This document shows positions 7,862-16,146 of a DNA stretch of 54,571 bases, one piece after another. The position numbers and the translations under genes were made by a program. How positions within the stretch are numbered: the stretch's first letter is position 1; each line of letters starts with the position of its first letter. The DNA is from Acidobacteriota bacterium (GTDB lineage Bacteria > Acidobacteriota > Vicinamibacteria > Vicinamibacterales > UBA8438): contig WTFV01000008.1 of the NCBI GenBank assembly GCA_011523845.1, positions 1-54,571 on the forward strand. Reading direction: 5' to 3'. A model generated the notes under the pieces. The model was not told the origin of the DNA and did not search any database. It saw only the letters and a program-made list of their open reading frames with translations.

Positions 7862-9085
7862 TCACGCGCTGACGATGGGGAACGTGCCGCCGTCGTTGTC
7901 GAGAATCGCGGCGGGATCGACGCCGAGCCAGTGCCGCAGCACGTCCGCGTAGACGTCGCGGAAGTCGACCGTGGCGTCGAGGCCCCCGCGAGTGACCTTG
8001 CCGAGGTCGGCCGGCTCGCCGAGCAGTCCCGTCCGCACCCCGCCGCCCATCACGAACAGCACGCCGGCGTCGCCGTGCTCCGTGCCGTTGCTCCGGTTCT
8101 CGGCGACGAGCCGGCCGAAATCGGAGAAGGTCAACAGGAGCACGCGGTCGAGCTGCCCCGACCGGCGCAGATGACGGGTGAAGGCGCGCAGGCCGCGCCC
8201 GAGCTCGGTGAAGAGGATCCGATGCTTCGAGAGCTGATCGACGTGCGTATCGAACGACGCGGCGGCGGGCGCGTCGAACGAGCCGATGGAGACGTAGTAG
8301 AGGCGGGTCGGGCAGCCCGTCTCGATCATGTCGCCCGTCCACCGCAGGGATTGGCCGAAGGCAGTGTCGGGATAGTCGAAGCCGGCGCCCGTTCCCGCCC
8401 GTGCGCGATGGAGCTGACGCGAGGCGTGCGCAAGGCCGTTGTCGATCTGTCTGAGGTAGTCGAGCCGCGCGGCGCGGGGGCCACGCATCGTGGCGGAGAC
8501 GGTCGGGGCCGCGTCCATCCCCAGCAACAGCTCGGGATGGCCGATCGCCGTGCTGCGTCCCGACGCGGAGGCCAGCGTCCGGCCGAGCGAGTCGGCGAAC
8601 TGCACGCCCGCCAGCGGCTCGTCGCCGCATTCGCAGGCGTGATCGAGGTAGCGGCCCAGCCAACCGTGCTCCGGCGCCCTGGGGGCCACGGAGCCGGTTT
8701 CCCAGATCTCGGTCGCGCGCGAGTGGGACCGGGACGACCGCGGGTAACCCACGCCCTGCACGATGCCGGCATACCCGTCGTCCATCAGCCGGCGCACGTC
8801 GCCCAGCCAGGGGTTCAGGCCGAGGTCGCTCCCGTCGATCTGCAGCGTCTGACGCCGCGGGATCGCGATCGTCGGGCGCGCCCGATAGTACCGGTCGTCA
8901 CGGACCGGCACGACCGTGTTCAGCCCGTCGTTGCCTCCCCGCAGGCGCAAGACGACCACCACGCGCCCGTCGTGGCTCGCTTCCGCTCCGAGAGTGGCCG
9001 CCTGCGCGCTGCGGCGGACGAAGAACGGCACGGTCGGGGTCAGTGCGAACCAGGTCAGCAGCTCGCGTCGGCTGATGGAGCTCAT
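7862..9085 (-). CDS. DUF1501 family protein (Tat-exported)
   Basis: A 407-residue protein with a twin-arginine signal (SRRELL) and the LRGGNDGLNTVVP motif of DUF1501, a sulfatase/alkaline-phosphatase-like superfamily. It also has FSDFGRLVAENRSNGTEHGDAGVLFVMGG-type metal-site sequence near residues 310-340. The start at 9085 is chosen because GGAGG lies 6 bases upstream; an ATG at 9109 is also in frame. It follows DUF1800, with which it nearly always pairs. The physiological substrate of the pair is unknown. Confidence 0.92.
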   Translation of the reverse strand: MSSISRRELLTWFALTPTVPFFVRRSAQAATLGAEASHDGRVVVVLRLRGGNDGLNTVVPVRDDRYYRARPTIAIPRRQTLQIDGSDLGLNPWLGDVRRLMDDGYAGIVQGVGYPRSSRSHSRATEIWETGSVAPRAPEHGWLGRYLDHACECGDEPLAGVQFADSLGRTLASASGRSTAIGHPELLLGMDAAPTVSATMRGPRAARLDYLRQIDNGLAHASRQLHRARAGTGAGFDYPDTAFGQSLRWTGDMIETGCPTRLYYVSIGSFDAPAAASFDTHVDQLSKHRILFTELGRGLRAFTRHLRRSGQLDRVLLLTFSDFGRLVAENRSNGTEHGDAGVLFVMGGGVRTGLLGEPADLGKVTRGGLDATVDFRDVYADVLRHWLGVDPAAILDNDGGTFPIVSA

Positions 9086-9105
9086 CGGATCCTCCAGACT
9101 GGCGC

Positions 9106-10590
9106 TCACGCCAGTTGATACTGCGGGGACATCATCACGCGCCGGATGAAGGCGCTCCGTCCTTCCGGCGAGCCGAGGCCGGGAACTTGCCGTTCGAGCG
9201 CTTCGGCATCCAGCCCCGGGGCCGGGTCGAGCCGCTCGAGCAGCGCCGCCGCGGACGCTTCACCGAGTGTGGTCTCGAAGGGTGCCGTCGACGTGCCGGC
9301 AGCCTCGTCGGTCGACGGGTCGGCGCTTCCGAGACCGAGGGGCGGCAAGCGGCCCGCCAGGGCGGCGGCCAGGTGGTAGCGCACGGTGAGGCGGGCGGGG
9401 GGTTCCACCCAGGCTTCCTGGCCGGGCCAGCCTCCCTCGCCGTTGTCGGGGGTGTCGAACAGCGACTGGCCGCTCGCCCGCAGCCAGCGGTCGATCTCGA
9501 CGATCGGAGGCGAGACGATGCCCAACTGCCGGCAGGCGCCTGCCGCCAGGTGGACCGGACTCTTGATCAACGCCCACCGCGACGACCGGGACCAGAAGGC
9601 GTCCGACCGCACGACCTCGCGGAGCAGCGCCTCGATGGACCCGCCGGTCGCCCGGTAGCTGGCCGCCAGCCGCGCCTCGAGTGCTCCGTCGGGATCCTCG
9701 ATGCCGAGGTGGGCGATCAGCAGGCGGCCGAAGCGGCGCGCCGTCGCTTCGTGCGAGGCGAGCCACCGGACCGCCGAACGCGCACCGAACGAGCCGGTGC
9801 GGCCGAGAATGGTCTTCGGGCCGTCGTCGAACTCCTCCGGGCGGAAGGTCGGCACGAGGCCGGTGCGGCGGGCCGCTCGGGGCGCCCGTCGGTCGATTGG
9901 CCGGGTCGGCTCGCGGCCCTCGGGGGCGACGAGGAGCCATCCGGTGAGCGCGCGCGACAGCGCTTCGATGTCGCGCGGCGCGTAGGCGCCCTCGCCGACG
10001 GTCCAGTGGTCGAGGATGAGCTTGGCGGGGCGGTCGGACACGCGCAGCCGCCGGTGATCGTCCATGCCGACCTGCATCATCATGGCGGGGTCGACGACGA
10101 GGCTCGCCAGCAGATCCGGGACGGTTCCCAGGCATCGCCGGCGGAGCAGGGCGTTGCGCCCGTGGAGCGCGTGCGGGGCGTCGACCGAGCCCGTGCTGCT
10201 GCCGAACATCCCGTGCAGGAAGAGCACGAGGTTCTCGTGCAGCGGGGCCGGCGACGTGAGCAACTCCGCCAGCCACCACCGGCGCACGTCCTCGATGGCG
10301 GCCCGTGCGTCTTGCGCCTGCCGGTCGACGAGCGCCTCGAAGTCTTCGTCGGACACGCCCTCGAATCGCAGGGCCGGGTTGCCCCAGATACCGCGGGCTG
10401 CCTCGGGACGCTCCGGATCGGGAGTGTCGCGGGCCGCCTTCAGGAGCACTCCCAGGGCTTCTTCTCCCGACAGCCCCTCCAGGGCCCGGTCCGAATCCGG
10501 CGTAGCGGCGAAGGCCAGACGCCGCAGGAGATGCCGCCGTCCCGCGGCCGTGAGGGCGTCGCCCGCCGCTTGTTCCTGCGTCCGAGTCAT
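9106..10590 (-). CDS. DUF1800 family protein
   Basis: A 494-residue protein with the family hallmarks: an N-terminal HLLRRLAFAATP helix, WWLAELLTSPAPLHENLVLFLHGMF around residues 105-130, and ALTGW/SDAFWS blocks further on. It has no obvious signal peptide. The ATG at 10590 is behind AGAGG; a TTG at 10602 would also be in frame. DUF1800 and DUF1501 are adjacent and likely work together. Their location behind a TonB receptor and a PepSY protein is unusual and may link them to metal or heme handling (inference). Confidence 0.92.
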   Translation of the reverse strand: MTRTQEQAAGDALTAAGRRHLLRRLAFAATPDSDRALEGLSGEEALGVLLKAARDTPDPERPEAARGIWGNPALRFEGVSDEDFEALVDRQAQDARAAIEDVRRWWLAELLTSPAPLHENLVLFLHGMFGSSTGSVDAPHALHGRNALLRRRCLGTVPDLLASLVVDPAMMMQVGMDDHRRLRVSDRPAKLILDHWTVGEGAYAPRDIEALSRALTGWLLVAPEGREPTRPIDRRAPRAARRTGLVPTFRPEEFDDGPKTILGRTGSFGARSAVRWLASHEATARRFGRLLIAHLGIEDPDGALEARLAASYRATGGSIEALLREVVRSDAFWSRSSRWALIKSPVHLAAGACRQLGIVSPPIVEIDRWLRASGQSLFDTPDNGEGGWPGQEAWVEPPARLTVRYHLAAALAGRLPPLGLGSADPSTDEAAGTSTAPFETTLGEASAAALLERLDPAPGLDAEALERQVPGLGSPEGRSAFIRRVMMSPQYQLA

Positions 10591-10598
10591 GGGTCCTC

Positions 10599-11793
10599 TC
10601 AATCGAGCACGTCATCCGCCAGCGGTACGACAGGTGCGCCCGGCTGAAGCGCGACCGCCCGAGCCCGTCGCCGGTGCCAGCGCGGCGCGACCACGCGCGT
10701 CCACCACAGAAGGAGGCCGGTCACCGCCAGCACCCCGGGCGCGAGACCGGTAACGAGCCATACGAAGCGGGTTCCGAGACCTCCGAAGTTGCCGAAGTGC
10801 AGCGGTCCGATCCAGGCCATGACGGTGTCGCCGAGCGTGGCGGCCCGCGGCTCCGGCGCGGAGAGTCGCTCGCCGGTGTACTGGTCGAGGTGGACCGTCC
10901 GCAGGTGACGGGAGCCGAGCGGCGTCGGCCGCCGATCCGCGAACAGCACCCGGAAGGACGCCTCGTCGGTCGCCGGCAGGACGACCCGGGCGACGAAGGC
11001 GTCCGGTTCCGCCCGGCGGGCGAGATCGACCATCTCCCGCCACGTCGGGCGCGGCGCGGCGGAGGCGCCGTCGGGATTGGACTGCGGCGGGCTGACCGTG
11101 GTCAGAGGCGAGACCCGATCGACCGCCGCGCGGAACTCGGCGGGGAACACGAAGTAGGCCCCGGTGACGGCCCATCCGGCCGTGAGAACGAGCGTCCAGA
11201 TGCCCACGGCGCCGTGCAGCTCCCAGGTCACCCGCCGCCACGGCCGGCGCCAGTCGACGACCAGGCCGCGCCGCCATCCTGCCGAGCCCGGCCACCAGAT
11301 GAACGGACCGGTCATGCAGAGCAGGAGAAGACAGAGCGCGCCCACGCCGTTGACGACCCGACCCGTGGGGCCGGCGAGCAGGTCGAAGTGCAGGTCCTGC
11401 AGCGTGCGCACCACCGAGTGCGCGGGCAGCTCGCCCAGCACCTCGGCCGTGACCGGGTCGCTGAGCACGGTACGGAACCGTGCGTCCTCGGTGACGTACG
11501 CGAGATGGGTCGGCCGCACGGTCGTCGGTGCGTCGACCCCGGAGAGACGTCCTCGGGGGTAGGCGTCCCGTACCCGTTCCAGGACCGTCACCATGTCCGC
11601 CTGCGGGCCGTCGGTTCGGGCCGTGAGCAACTTCCGGGTGCACGGCGCGCTGCAGATGGATGCGAAAGACGAGTGCGGCCCCGGTCACCGAGACGACGAG
11701 GACATAGAGCGCCGCCGTGACGCCCACCCAGAGGTGTACCTGGAACAGGACGCGCCGCAACGGTGCCGAACGGTCTGGAGAGCTCAGGCTCAT
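10599..11793 (-). pseudogene. PepSY transmembrane protein, frameshifted
   Basis: The N-terminus (TM1, QVHLWVGVTAALYVLVVSV) is read from the ATG at 11793 behind AGAGG. The rest, with three more TM segments (IWWPGS, WTLVLTAGWAVTGAYFVF and VLAVTGLLLWW), is in another frame from about 11630 to 10599. One extra base near 11629-11637 explains this: removing one G gives a continuous HPKLLTARTDG junction. Without the lesion it would be a PepSY_TM protein of about 397 residues between the TonB receptor and DUF1800. Either a sequencing error or a recent mutation is possible. Its downstream half shows no other damage. Confidence 0.85.
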
Positions 11794-11875
11794 GATCCCT
11801 CTGCCGCGGAGCCGGGCGTCACGAAACGCAGCAAGACTCGAAGCGCGACAGAATTCCGCGCCCCGAACCGCGTGC

Positions 11876-14230
11876 TCAGCCGCCGATATCGAAGCGCCCG
11901 CCGGCGACGACCGCGCGCGGCAGGGCCGGGTACCCGAGTGCGCTGTCGTACAGCGTGTTCGTCAGGTTGTCGATTCGCAGGAACAGCGTCAGCGTGCGAT
12001 GCGCGCGGAACTGCCCGCCCGCGGTGAGCAGCGTGTAGCCCGGGTTGACGGTGATGTCTACCCCGCGCCCGTCGGAGAGGCGCTGAAGCCCCAGGAACGC
12101 GCTGTCGTGCCGGTCACCCGTCACCCGCAGGTTCAGGTGCAGGCTGCCGCGGCCGCGCGCGTAGCCGACCCGCAGATTGCCGACATGCCGCGGCCGGCGC
12201 AGCAGAGGCTGACCGGGCTGGAACTGCTCGCTGGTGCTGACGTTGGTAACCACCTCGGTGTCGACGAGCGCGTAGGACGCGCTCGCCGTCAGCCCGCCGA
12301 TGGGCCGCTGCAGGCCGAACTCGACCTCGACCCCGCCGGCGCGCGACCCGTCGATGTTGACGTAGTCGGCGATGCCGTCGCCCCCGCGACCGGCCGAGGG
12401 GGAATAGGCGATCTGGTTCTCGTAGTCGTTGTTGAACCAGGTGAGGCTCGCCCGCCAGCGCTGGTCGTCGAACGTGAGCTCGGCGCCCGCGTCCACCGTG
12501 ACGGCCTCCTCCGGCAGCAGGGACAGGTCGCCGTCGACCCACTGCGATCCGTATATCTGCGAGAAGTTCGGGTTCTTGATGCCGCGGCCGATGTTGGCCG
12601 ACACCTTGAACGACGAGAGCGGGCCCTCCCGGAACGGCAGGGGATACCCTCCGGCGGACAGCTTCGGGTTGACCGACCTGCCGTAGTGCGCGTTGTCGTC
12701 GATGCGCGTCCCGGCGGTGACGAACCACGCGTCGGCGACGTTGAACTGCTGCTGCACGAAGTAGGAATGGTTCGCCACCGTCTGCAGCTCGTCGAGCGCA
12801 TTGGTCTCGCTGTAGTAGTCGTAGCCGGCGCTCAGCACCTGGCTGTCCAGCCAGGTCGCGTTGAGCTGGTACCGTGCGGCCGGGCGGCGCAACTGGGCCT
12901 CGAATTCGAAGGGCCAGTCGGAGCGGGCGCTCTGGGCGAGGAACTGACCGGAGCCGAGACCGGAAGGATCGGCGGCCAAGGTGTCGAATGCCGTCTGGTC
13001 GAGCAGTCGTACGAGCCGCGGCCCGGCTGGATAGAGCGCGCCGGGCATGCCTTCGAGGAGCGCGAAGACGCGGTACTGCGGATCGCCGAAGGCGTCCACG
13101 GACTGACGTCCGGACCGGAAGTAGCTCACCGTCGCGGAATGGTCGATGCGCGAGGAGAGGGTCTGGTCGAGGTCGAGGTGCCAGGTCAGGTCGTCCGTGT
13201 CGGAGCCGGTCCCGGTGTCGCCCGGCCCGTACGTGATCGGACCGACCGAGTTGGCGCGGGCGTTGCTGTAGCGGAGACCGGTTCGCAGTCTGGTGCTGTC
13301 GCCGAGAATCGCGCCGACGTTGCCGTCTATCGACTGCTGATCGAAGCGGTCGAGTTCCGTCAGGCGGTCCTGGAACGCGCCGTCGGTTCCGCGGTACGAA
13401 ACGCCGAGCTGGTAGTCGATGCGCTGCTGCGCGCCGCCCAGCACCCGCAGGTCTCCGCGGGCGGTCCCGAACGAGCCGCCCTCGATGGAGCCGGCCAGTC
13501 TGGGTCCGCTGTCCGGCGTTCCCCGCTTCGTGAAAATCTGGATGACGGACCCGATCGCGTCCGAGCCGTAGAGCGCCGACTGGGCGCCCCGCACCACCTC
13601 GACCCGTTCGATCTCGTTGGCCGAGACGCGTCCGAAGTCGTAGTAGCCGCCGTTGGCGTTCACGCGTACGCCGTCGATCAGCACGTGGTTGTAGTCCGAT
13701 TCGCCGCCGCGCGCGAAGACCGACGTGAGCGAGCCCTCCCGGCCGGTCGACTCGATGTTCAGGCCGGGCACGTAGCGCAGAACGTCCGCCACCGAATGGC
13801 TGCCGAGCGCTTCGATGTCGTCCTCGGTGAAGACCGAGTGGGACTCCATGACCGACGCGCTGCCTTCCGCGGTCCGTGACGCGGTGACGACGACCGTGTC
13901 GGTCAGCGGGGCGATGTCGAGCCGGAAGTCGGCGGTCCCACCGGCGCCCGCGGTCAGGTCGGTTGCGCCCGCGGCGAACCCGTCGAGTCGCGCCGTTACG
14001 CGATAGCGCCCGCCCGCGGGCAGGTCCAGGAGATACCGTCCGTCATTCCCGGTGGTCGTGGTCGACACCACCCGCAGCCCGCGCAGCGCCTCGACGGTGG
14101 CGCCGGGCAGAACCCCGCCGGACGAGTCGGTGACGGTGCCGGCCACGGTCGCCGGCCCCTGGGCGCCGACGGACGCGGCGGTGAGCGAACACAGCAGGAT
14201 GCCGAGCAGGACGAGGTATCGCGTCGTCAT
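11876..14230 (-). CDS. TonB-dependent receptor (BtuB/heme-receptor type)
   Basis: A 784-residue outer-membrane receptor. A signal peptide (about 1-24) is followed by a CarboxypepD_reg domain (about 27-105), a plug domain (about 125-240, with VADVLRYVPGLNIESTG and SALYGSDAIGSVIQI), and a 22-strand barrel ending in an aromatic-containing tail. The plug resembles BtuB and heme/vitamin B12 receptors. The start at 14230 has GGAAG upstream. It heads the leftward operon with PepSY-DUF1800-DUF1501 and is divergent from the CobN-family operon. No cobalamin riboswitch box is seen in its leader. A TACACT -10 box (14320-14325) lies 22 bp from the operator. Confidence 0.92.
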   Translation of the reverse strand: MTTRYLVLLGILLCSLTAASVGAQGPATVAGTVTDSSGGVLPGATVEALRGLRVVSTTTTGNDGRYLLDLPAGGRYRVTARLDGFAAGATDLTAGAGGTADFRLDIAPLTDTVVVTASRTAEGSASVMESHSVFTEDDIEALGSHSVADVLRYVPGLNIESTGREGSLTSVFARGGESDYNHVLIDGVRVNANGGYYDFGRVSANEIERVEVVRGAQSALYGSDAIGSVIQIFTKRGTPDSGPRLAGSIEGGSFGTARGDLRVLGGAQQRIDYQLGVSYRGTDGAFQDRLTELDRFDQQSIDGNVGAILGDSTRLRTGLRYSNARANSVGPITYGPGDTGTGSDTDDLTWHLDLDQTLSSRIDHSATVSYFRSGRQSVDAFGDPQYRVFALLEGMPGALYPAGPRLVRLLDQTAFDTLAADPSGLGSGQFLAQSARSDWPFEFEAQLRRPAARYQLNATWLDSQVLSAGYDYYSETNALDELQTVANHSYFVQQQFNVADAWFVTAGTRIDDNAHYGRSVNPKLSAGGYPLPFREGPLSSFKVSANIGRGIKNPNFSQIYGSQWVDGDLSLLPEEAVTVDAGAELTFDDQRWRASLTWFNNDYENQIAYSPSAGRGGDGIADYVNIDGSRAGGVEVEFGLQRPIGGLTASASYALVDTEVVTNVSTSEQFQPGQPLLRRPRHVGNLRVGYARGRGSLHLNLRVTGDRHDSAFLGLQRLSDGRGVDITVNPGYTLLTAGGQFRAHRTLTLFLRIDNLTNTLYDSALGYPALPRAVVAGGRFDIGG

Positions 14231-14347
14231 TGGTGTCTCTTCCTCTCGTTCGACGACAAGGGGCGACGGCGTGCGGACACCGGCGATGCCGAGCGGCCGG
14301 AGGGCTCGACAAGCGATCGAGTGTAGTGAGTGCTTCCTGTTCGCGTT

Positions 14348-14375
14348 CTGAAGACTTCCTGAAGATTTCCTTAAA
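14348..14375 (+). promoter_or_regulatory. Triple-hexamer operator between receptor and chelatase operons
   Basis: CTGAAG-N5-CTGAAG-N5-CTTAAA, three half-sites with an 11-bp period. Read on the minus strand it is CTTCAG-N5-CTTCAG followed after exactly 22 bp by TACACT (14320-14325) for the TonB receptor. On the plus side a TATAGA -10 box at 14401-14406 could serve the chelatase operon. It matches the operators at 1697 and 3956. Confidence 0.65.
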
Positions 14376-14558
14376 TCGACGGCGTCGTCCGGGGCGCTCG
14401 TATAGAGTGAGGCGGCTGTTCGAAAGGCCGTCCAGGGGTCTGCGCCGTGGAACGCGACGGAGTGAGTTCTGCGGCGCAAGCTCCCGGAGTGGTGAGGGCT
14501 GGGGCCGAACACGGAGCCTTGCGACGGGTTCGGCGGCGTTGCCCCGGGGATTCTCGTT

Positions 14559-15131
14559 TTGTTGCTGCATGCCGTAGGACTGCTGTGCGGGCTCGCCGCC
14601 GCGGTGTTCGCGACCGTGGTGCGGACCCGGACCGGCGCGCTGGTGCTGGCGGCCGGATTCCTGCTCGGCGTCGCGTGGCTCCGACCGGGTCCGGGATGGA
14701 CCGGAGCGGTCGTCGCGGCCACTGCCGGTCTCCTGCTCGCTCGTCCGGGGGGGACTTCGGCTTCGCTGGTCGCTTCGCTGGTCGCCGGATTGGCGGGTGG
14801 GCTCTGGAGCAGGGTGCTGGGCGGCTACGGCCTGCCGCTGTGGCTCGCGTGTCTGCCGCCGTTCGTCGTCATCGCGTTTGCGGGGGTTTCCGCGGCACGC
14901 AATCCACGGTTTGCGGCACCCGCGGTTCACGAGGACGCGCTGGCCGCGCTCGGCGTGCTGGCGCTGGCGGTCGCGGCGGCTCCGGGCGTGGCGGCGGGAT
15001 GGCGCGCGGCCCGGGCGATGAATCTCGCGGCGGGGGACATGGTGCGGCCCGGCGTGCATCCGGGCGTCGTCGTCGGGCTCGCTGCGGTCGTCGCGCTCGG
15101 CGGCCTGCACACGCTTCGGAGGCGCGGGTGA
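14559..15131 (+). CDS. Multi-TM membrane protein in the HmuT/DUF2162 position
   Basis: A 190-residue, almost entirely hydrophobic protein with five to six predicted TM helices. It sits where Hmu-type operons carry a DUF2162-like transporter (HmuT). Family membership is suggested mainly by position and topology, not by a clear motif. The start is a TTG behind GGGGA; no ATG or GTG is available in frame upstream after the TGA at 14493. Its stop overlaps the GTG of the ExbB-like gene, so translation is coupled. Confidence 0.65.
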   Translation: MLLHAVGLLCGLAAAVFATVVRTRTGALVLAAGFLLGVAWLRPGPGWTGAVVAATAGLLLARPGGTSASLVASLVAGLAGGLWSRVLGGYGLPLWLACLPPFVVIAFAGVSAARNPRFAAPAVHEDALAALGVLALAVAAAPGVAAGWRAARAMNLAAGDMVRPGVHPGVVVGLAAVVALGGLHTLRRRG

Positions 15132-15838
15132 ACCTGCTCGGGACGCTCGAGAACGGCCTGTTCGCCCTGGCGCAGGTGTTGCGTTTTCCCGTGATCGCTC
15201 TGCTCTGGGTGGCGGTCGGCGCGGCGGTCTTCATGGCCGGCGGATGCGTGATGGAATGGCTCGCCCGGCGGCGGGAGCGCGGCGACTTCGATCTCAACGC
15301 GTGGCTGGACGGCGGCCCCGTGCTGGGGGCGGATGCCACGCGGCGGTCGGCGCTTCCGGCCCCGCTCCGCGGTCTGCTCCGCGACGTCGAGGCCGAACGC
15401 CTGAAGCCGTCGTTCGGTGACGGCGGGCTCGAGCACGTCGTGCTGGAGCGCGAGGAGCGGGTCCGGCGCACGTTGAACGGGTCGCGGCTGCTGGTCAAGG
15501 TGGGGCCGAGCCTGGGTCTGCTCGGCACCCTCATTCCGATGGGGACGGCGCTGGCGTCGCTTACCGCCGGCAACCTCGAGGCGATGGCGGGTCAGATGGT
15601 CGTCGCCTTCACGACGACCATCGTCGGTCTTGCGGCCGGAACGGTCGCCTACGTCATCCAGGTCGTGCGCCACGGCTGGGTCAACCAGACCGTGCGCGAG
15701 CAGCGGTTCCTGGCCGAGCGGCTGGCCGGCGAGTTGAGGCGCGGCACGCACGGCGGCGGGGCCGAGGATGCCCCGAAGGGTCTCGCGACGGAGGAACGAC
15801 ACGATGGGACGCTTTCTGCAGCTTCCGTCGCCGGCTGA
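15128..15838 (+). CDS. MotA/TolQ/ExbB-type proton channel (HmuU-like)
   Basis: A 236-residue protein with TM1 near residues 15-40 and a C-terminal pair of TM helices. The conserved block VKVGPSLGLLGTLIPMGTALASL and MVVAFTTTIVGLAAGTVAYVI corresponds to the ExbB/TolQ core that surrounds the proton path. Such proteins couple proton motive force to periplasmic work. The GTG start overlaps the previous stop, and the 3' end overlaps the next gene by 35 bp, so the operon is tightly translated. It probably energises the chelatase or DUF2149 partner rather than a classic TonB (inference). Confidence 0.88.
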   Translation: MNLLGTLENGLFALAQVLRFPVIALLWVAVGAAVFMAGGCVMEWLARRRERGDFDLNAWLDGGPVLGADATRRSALPAPLRGLLRDVEAERLKPSFGDGGLEHVVLEREERVRRTLNGSRLLVKVGPSLGLLGTLIPMGTALASLTAGNLEAMAGQMVVAFTTTIVGLAAGTVAYVIQVVRHGWVNQTVREQRFLAERLAGELRRGTHGGGAEDAPKGLATEERHDGTLSAASVAG

Positions 15839-16136
15839 CGCGGAGGACGAGGATCCTTTGTCCGGCGTGGCGAACATCTTCGACGTCTCGGTGGTGTTCA
15901 TCGTCGGCCTGATGATCACCCTGTTCTCGGTCTATCGCATCGGCGACCTCGTCGATCCCGACAGCGAGGTGACGCTGGTCAAGACGAACGCGGACGGCCT
16001 CAGCGAGATCATCGTCAAGAGAGGCACCGAGATCACGGCGTACGAGCTGACCGGCGAGACGCTGGGCGGGCAGGGCGAACGCCTCGGTACCGCCTATCGC
16101 CTGGCCGACGGGCAGATCGTCTACGTGCCCGACTGA
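15804..16136 (+). CDS. DUF2149-like single-TM protein (HmuV-like)
   Basis: A 110-residue protein with a short cytoplasmic N-terminus containing DPLSGVANIFDVSVVF, one TM helix (about 28-48) and a periplasmic tail. The topology parallels ExbD/TolR, and the DPLSG.ANLFD block is what I recall for DUF2149. The start at 15804 is preceded by GGAGG (15790); an in-frame ATG at 15768 lies further inside the previous gene. It precedes the chelatase gene by 10 bp and is expected to form a complex with the ExbB-like protein. Confidence 0.8.
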   Translation: MGRFLQLPSPADAEDEDPLSGVANIFDVSVVFIVGLMITLFSVYRIGDLVDPDSEVTLVKTNADGLSEIIVKRGTEITAYELTGETLGGQGERLGTAYRLADGQIVYVPD

Positions 16137-16146
16137 GAGGTGCGGC

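Noticed and set aside
14231..14558. Possible cobalamin riboswitch upstream of the BtuB-like receptor
   Set aside because: I looked for the B12-box consensus on both strands and did not see it. The region instead holds the tandem CTTCAG/CTGAAG operator and -10 boxes.
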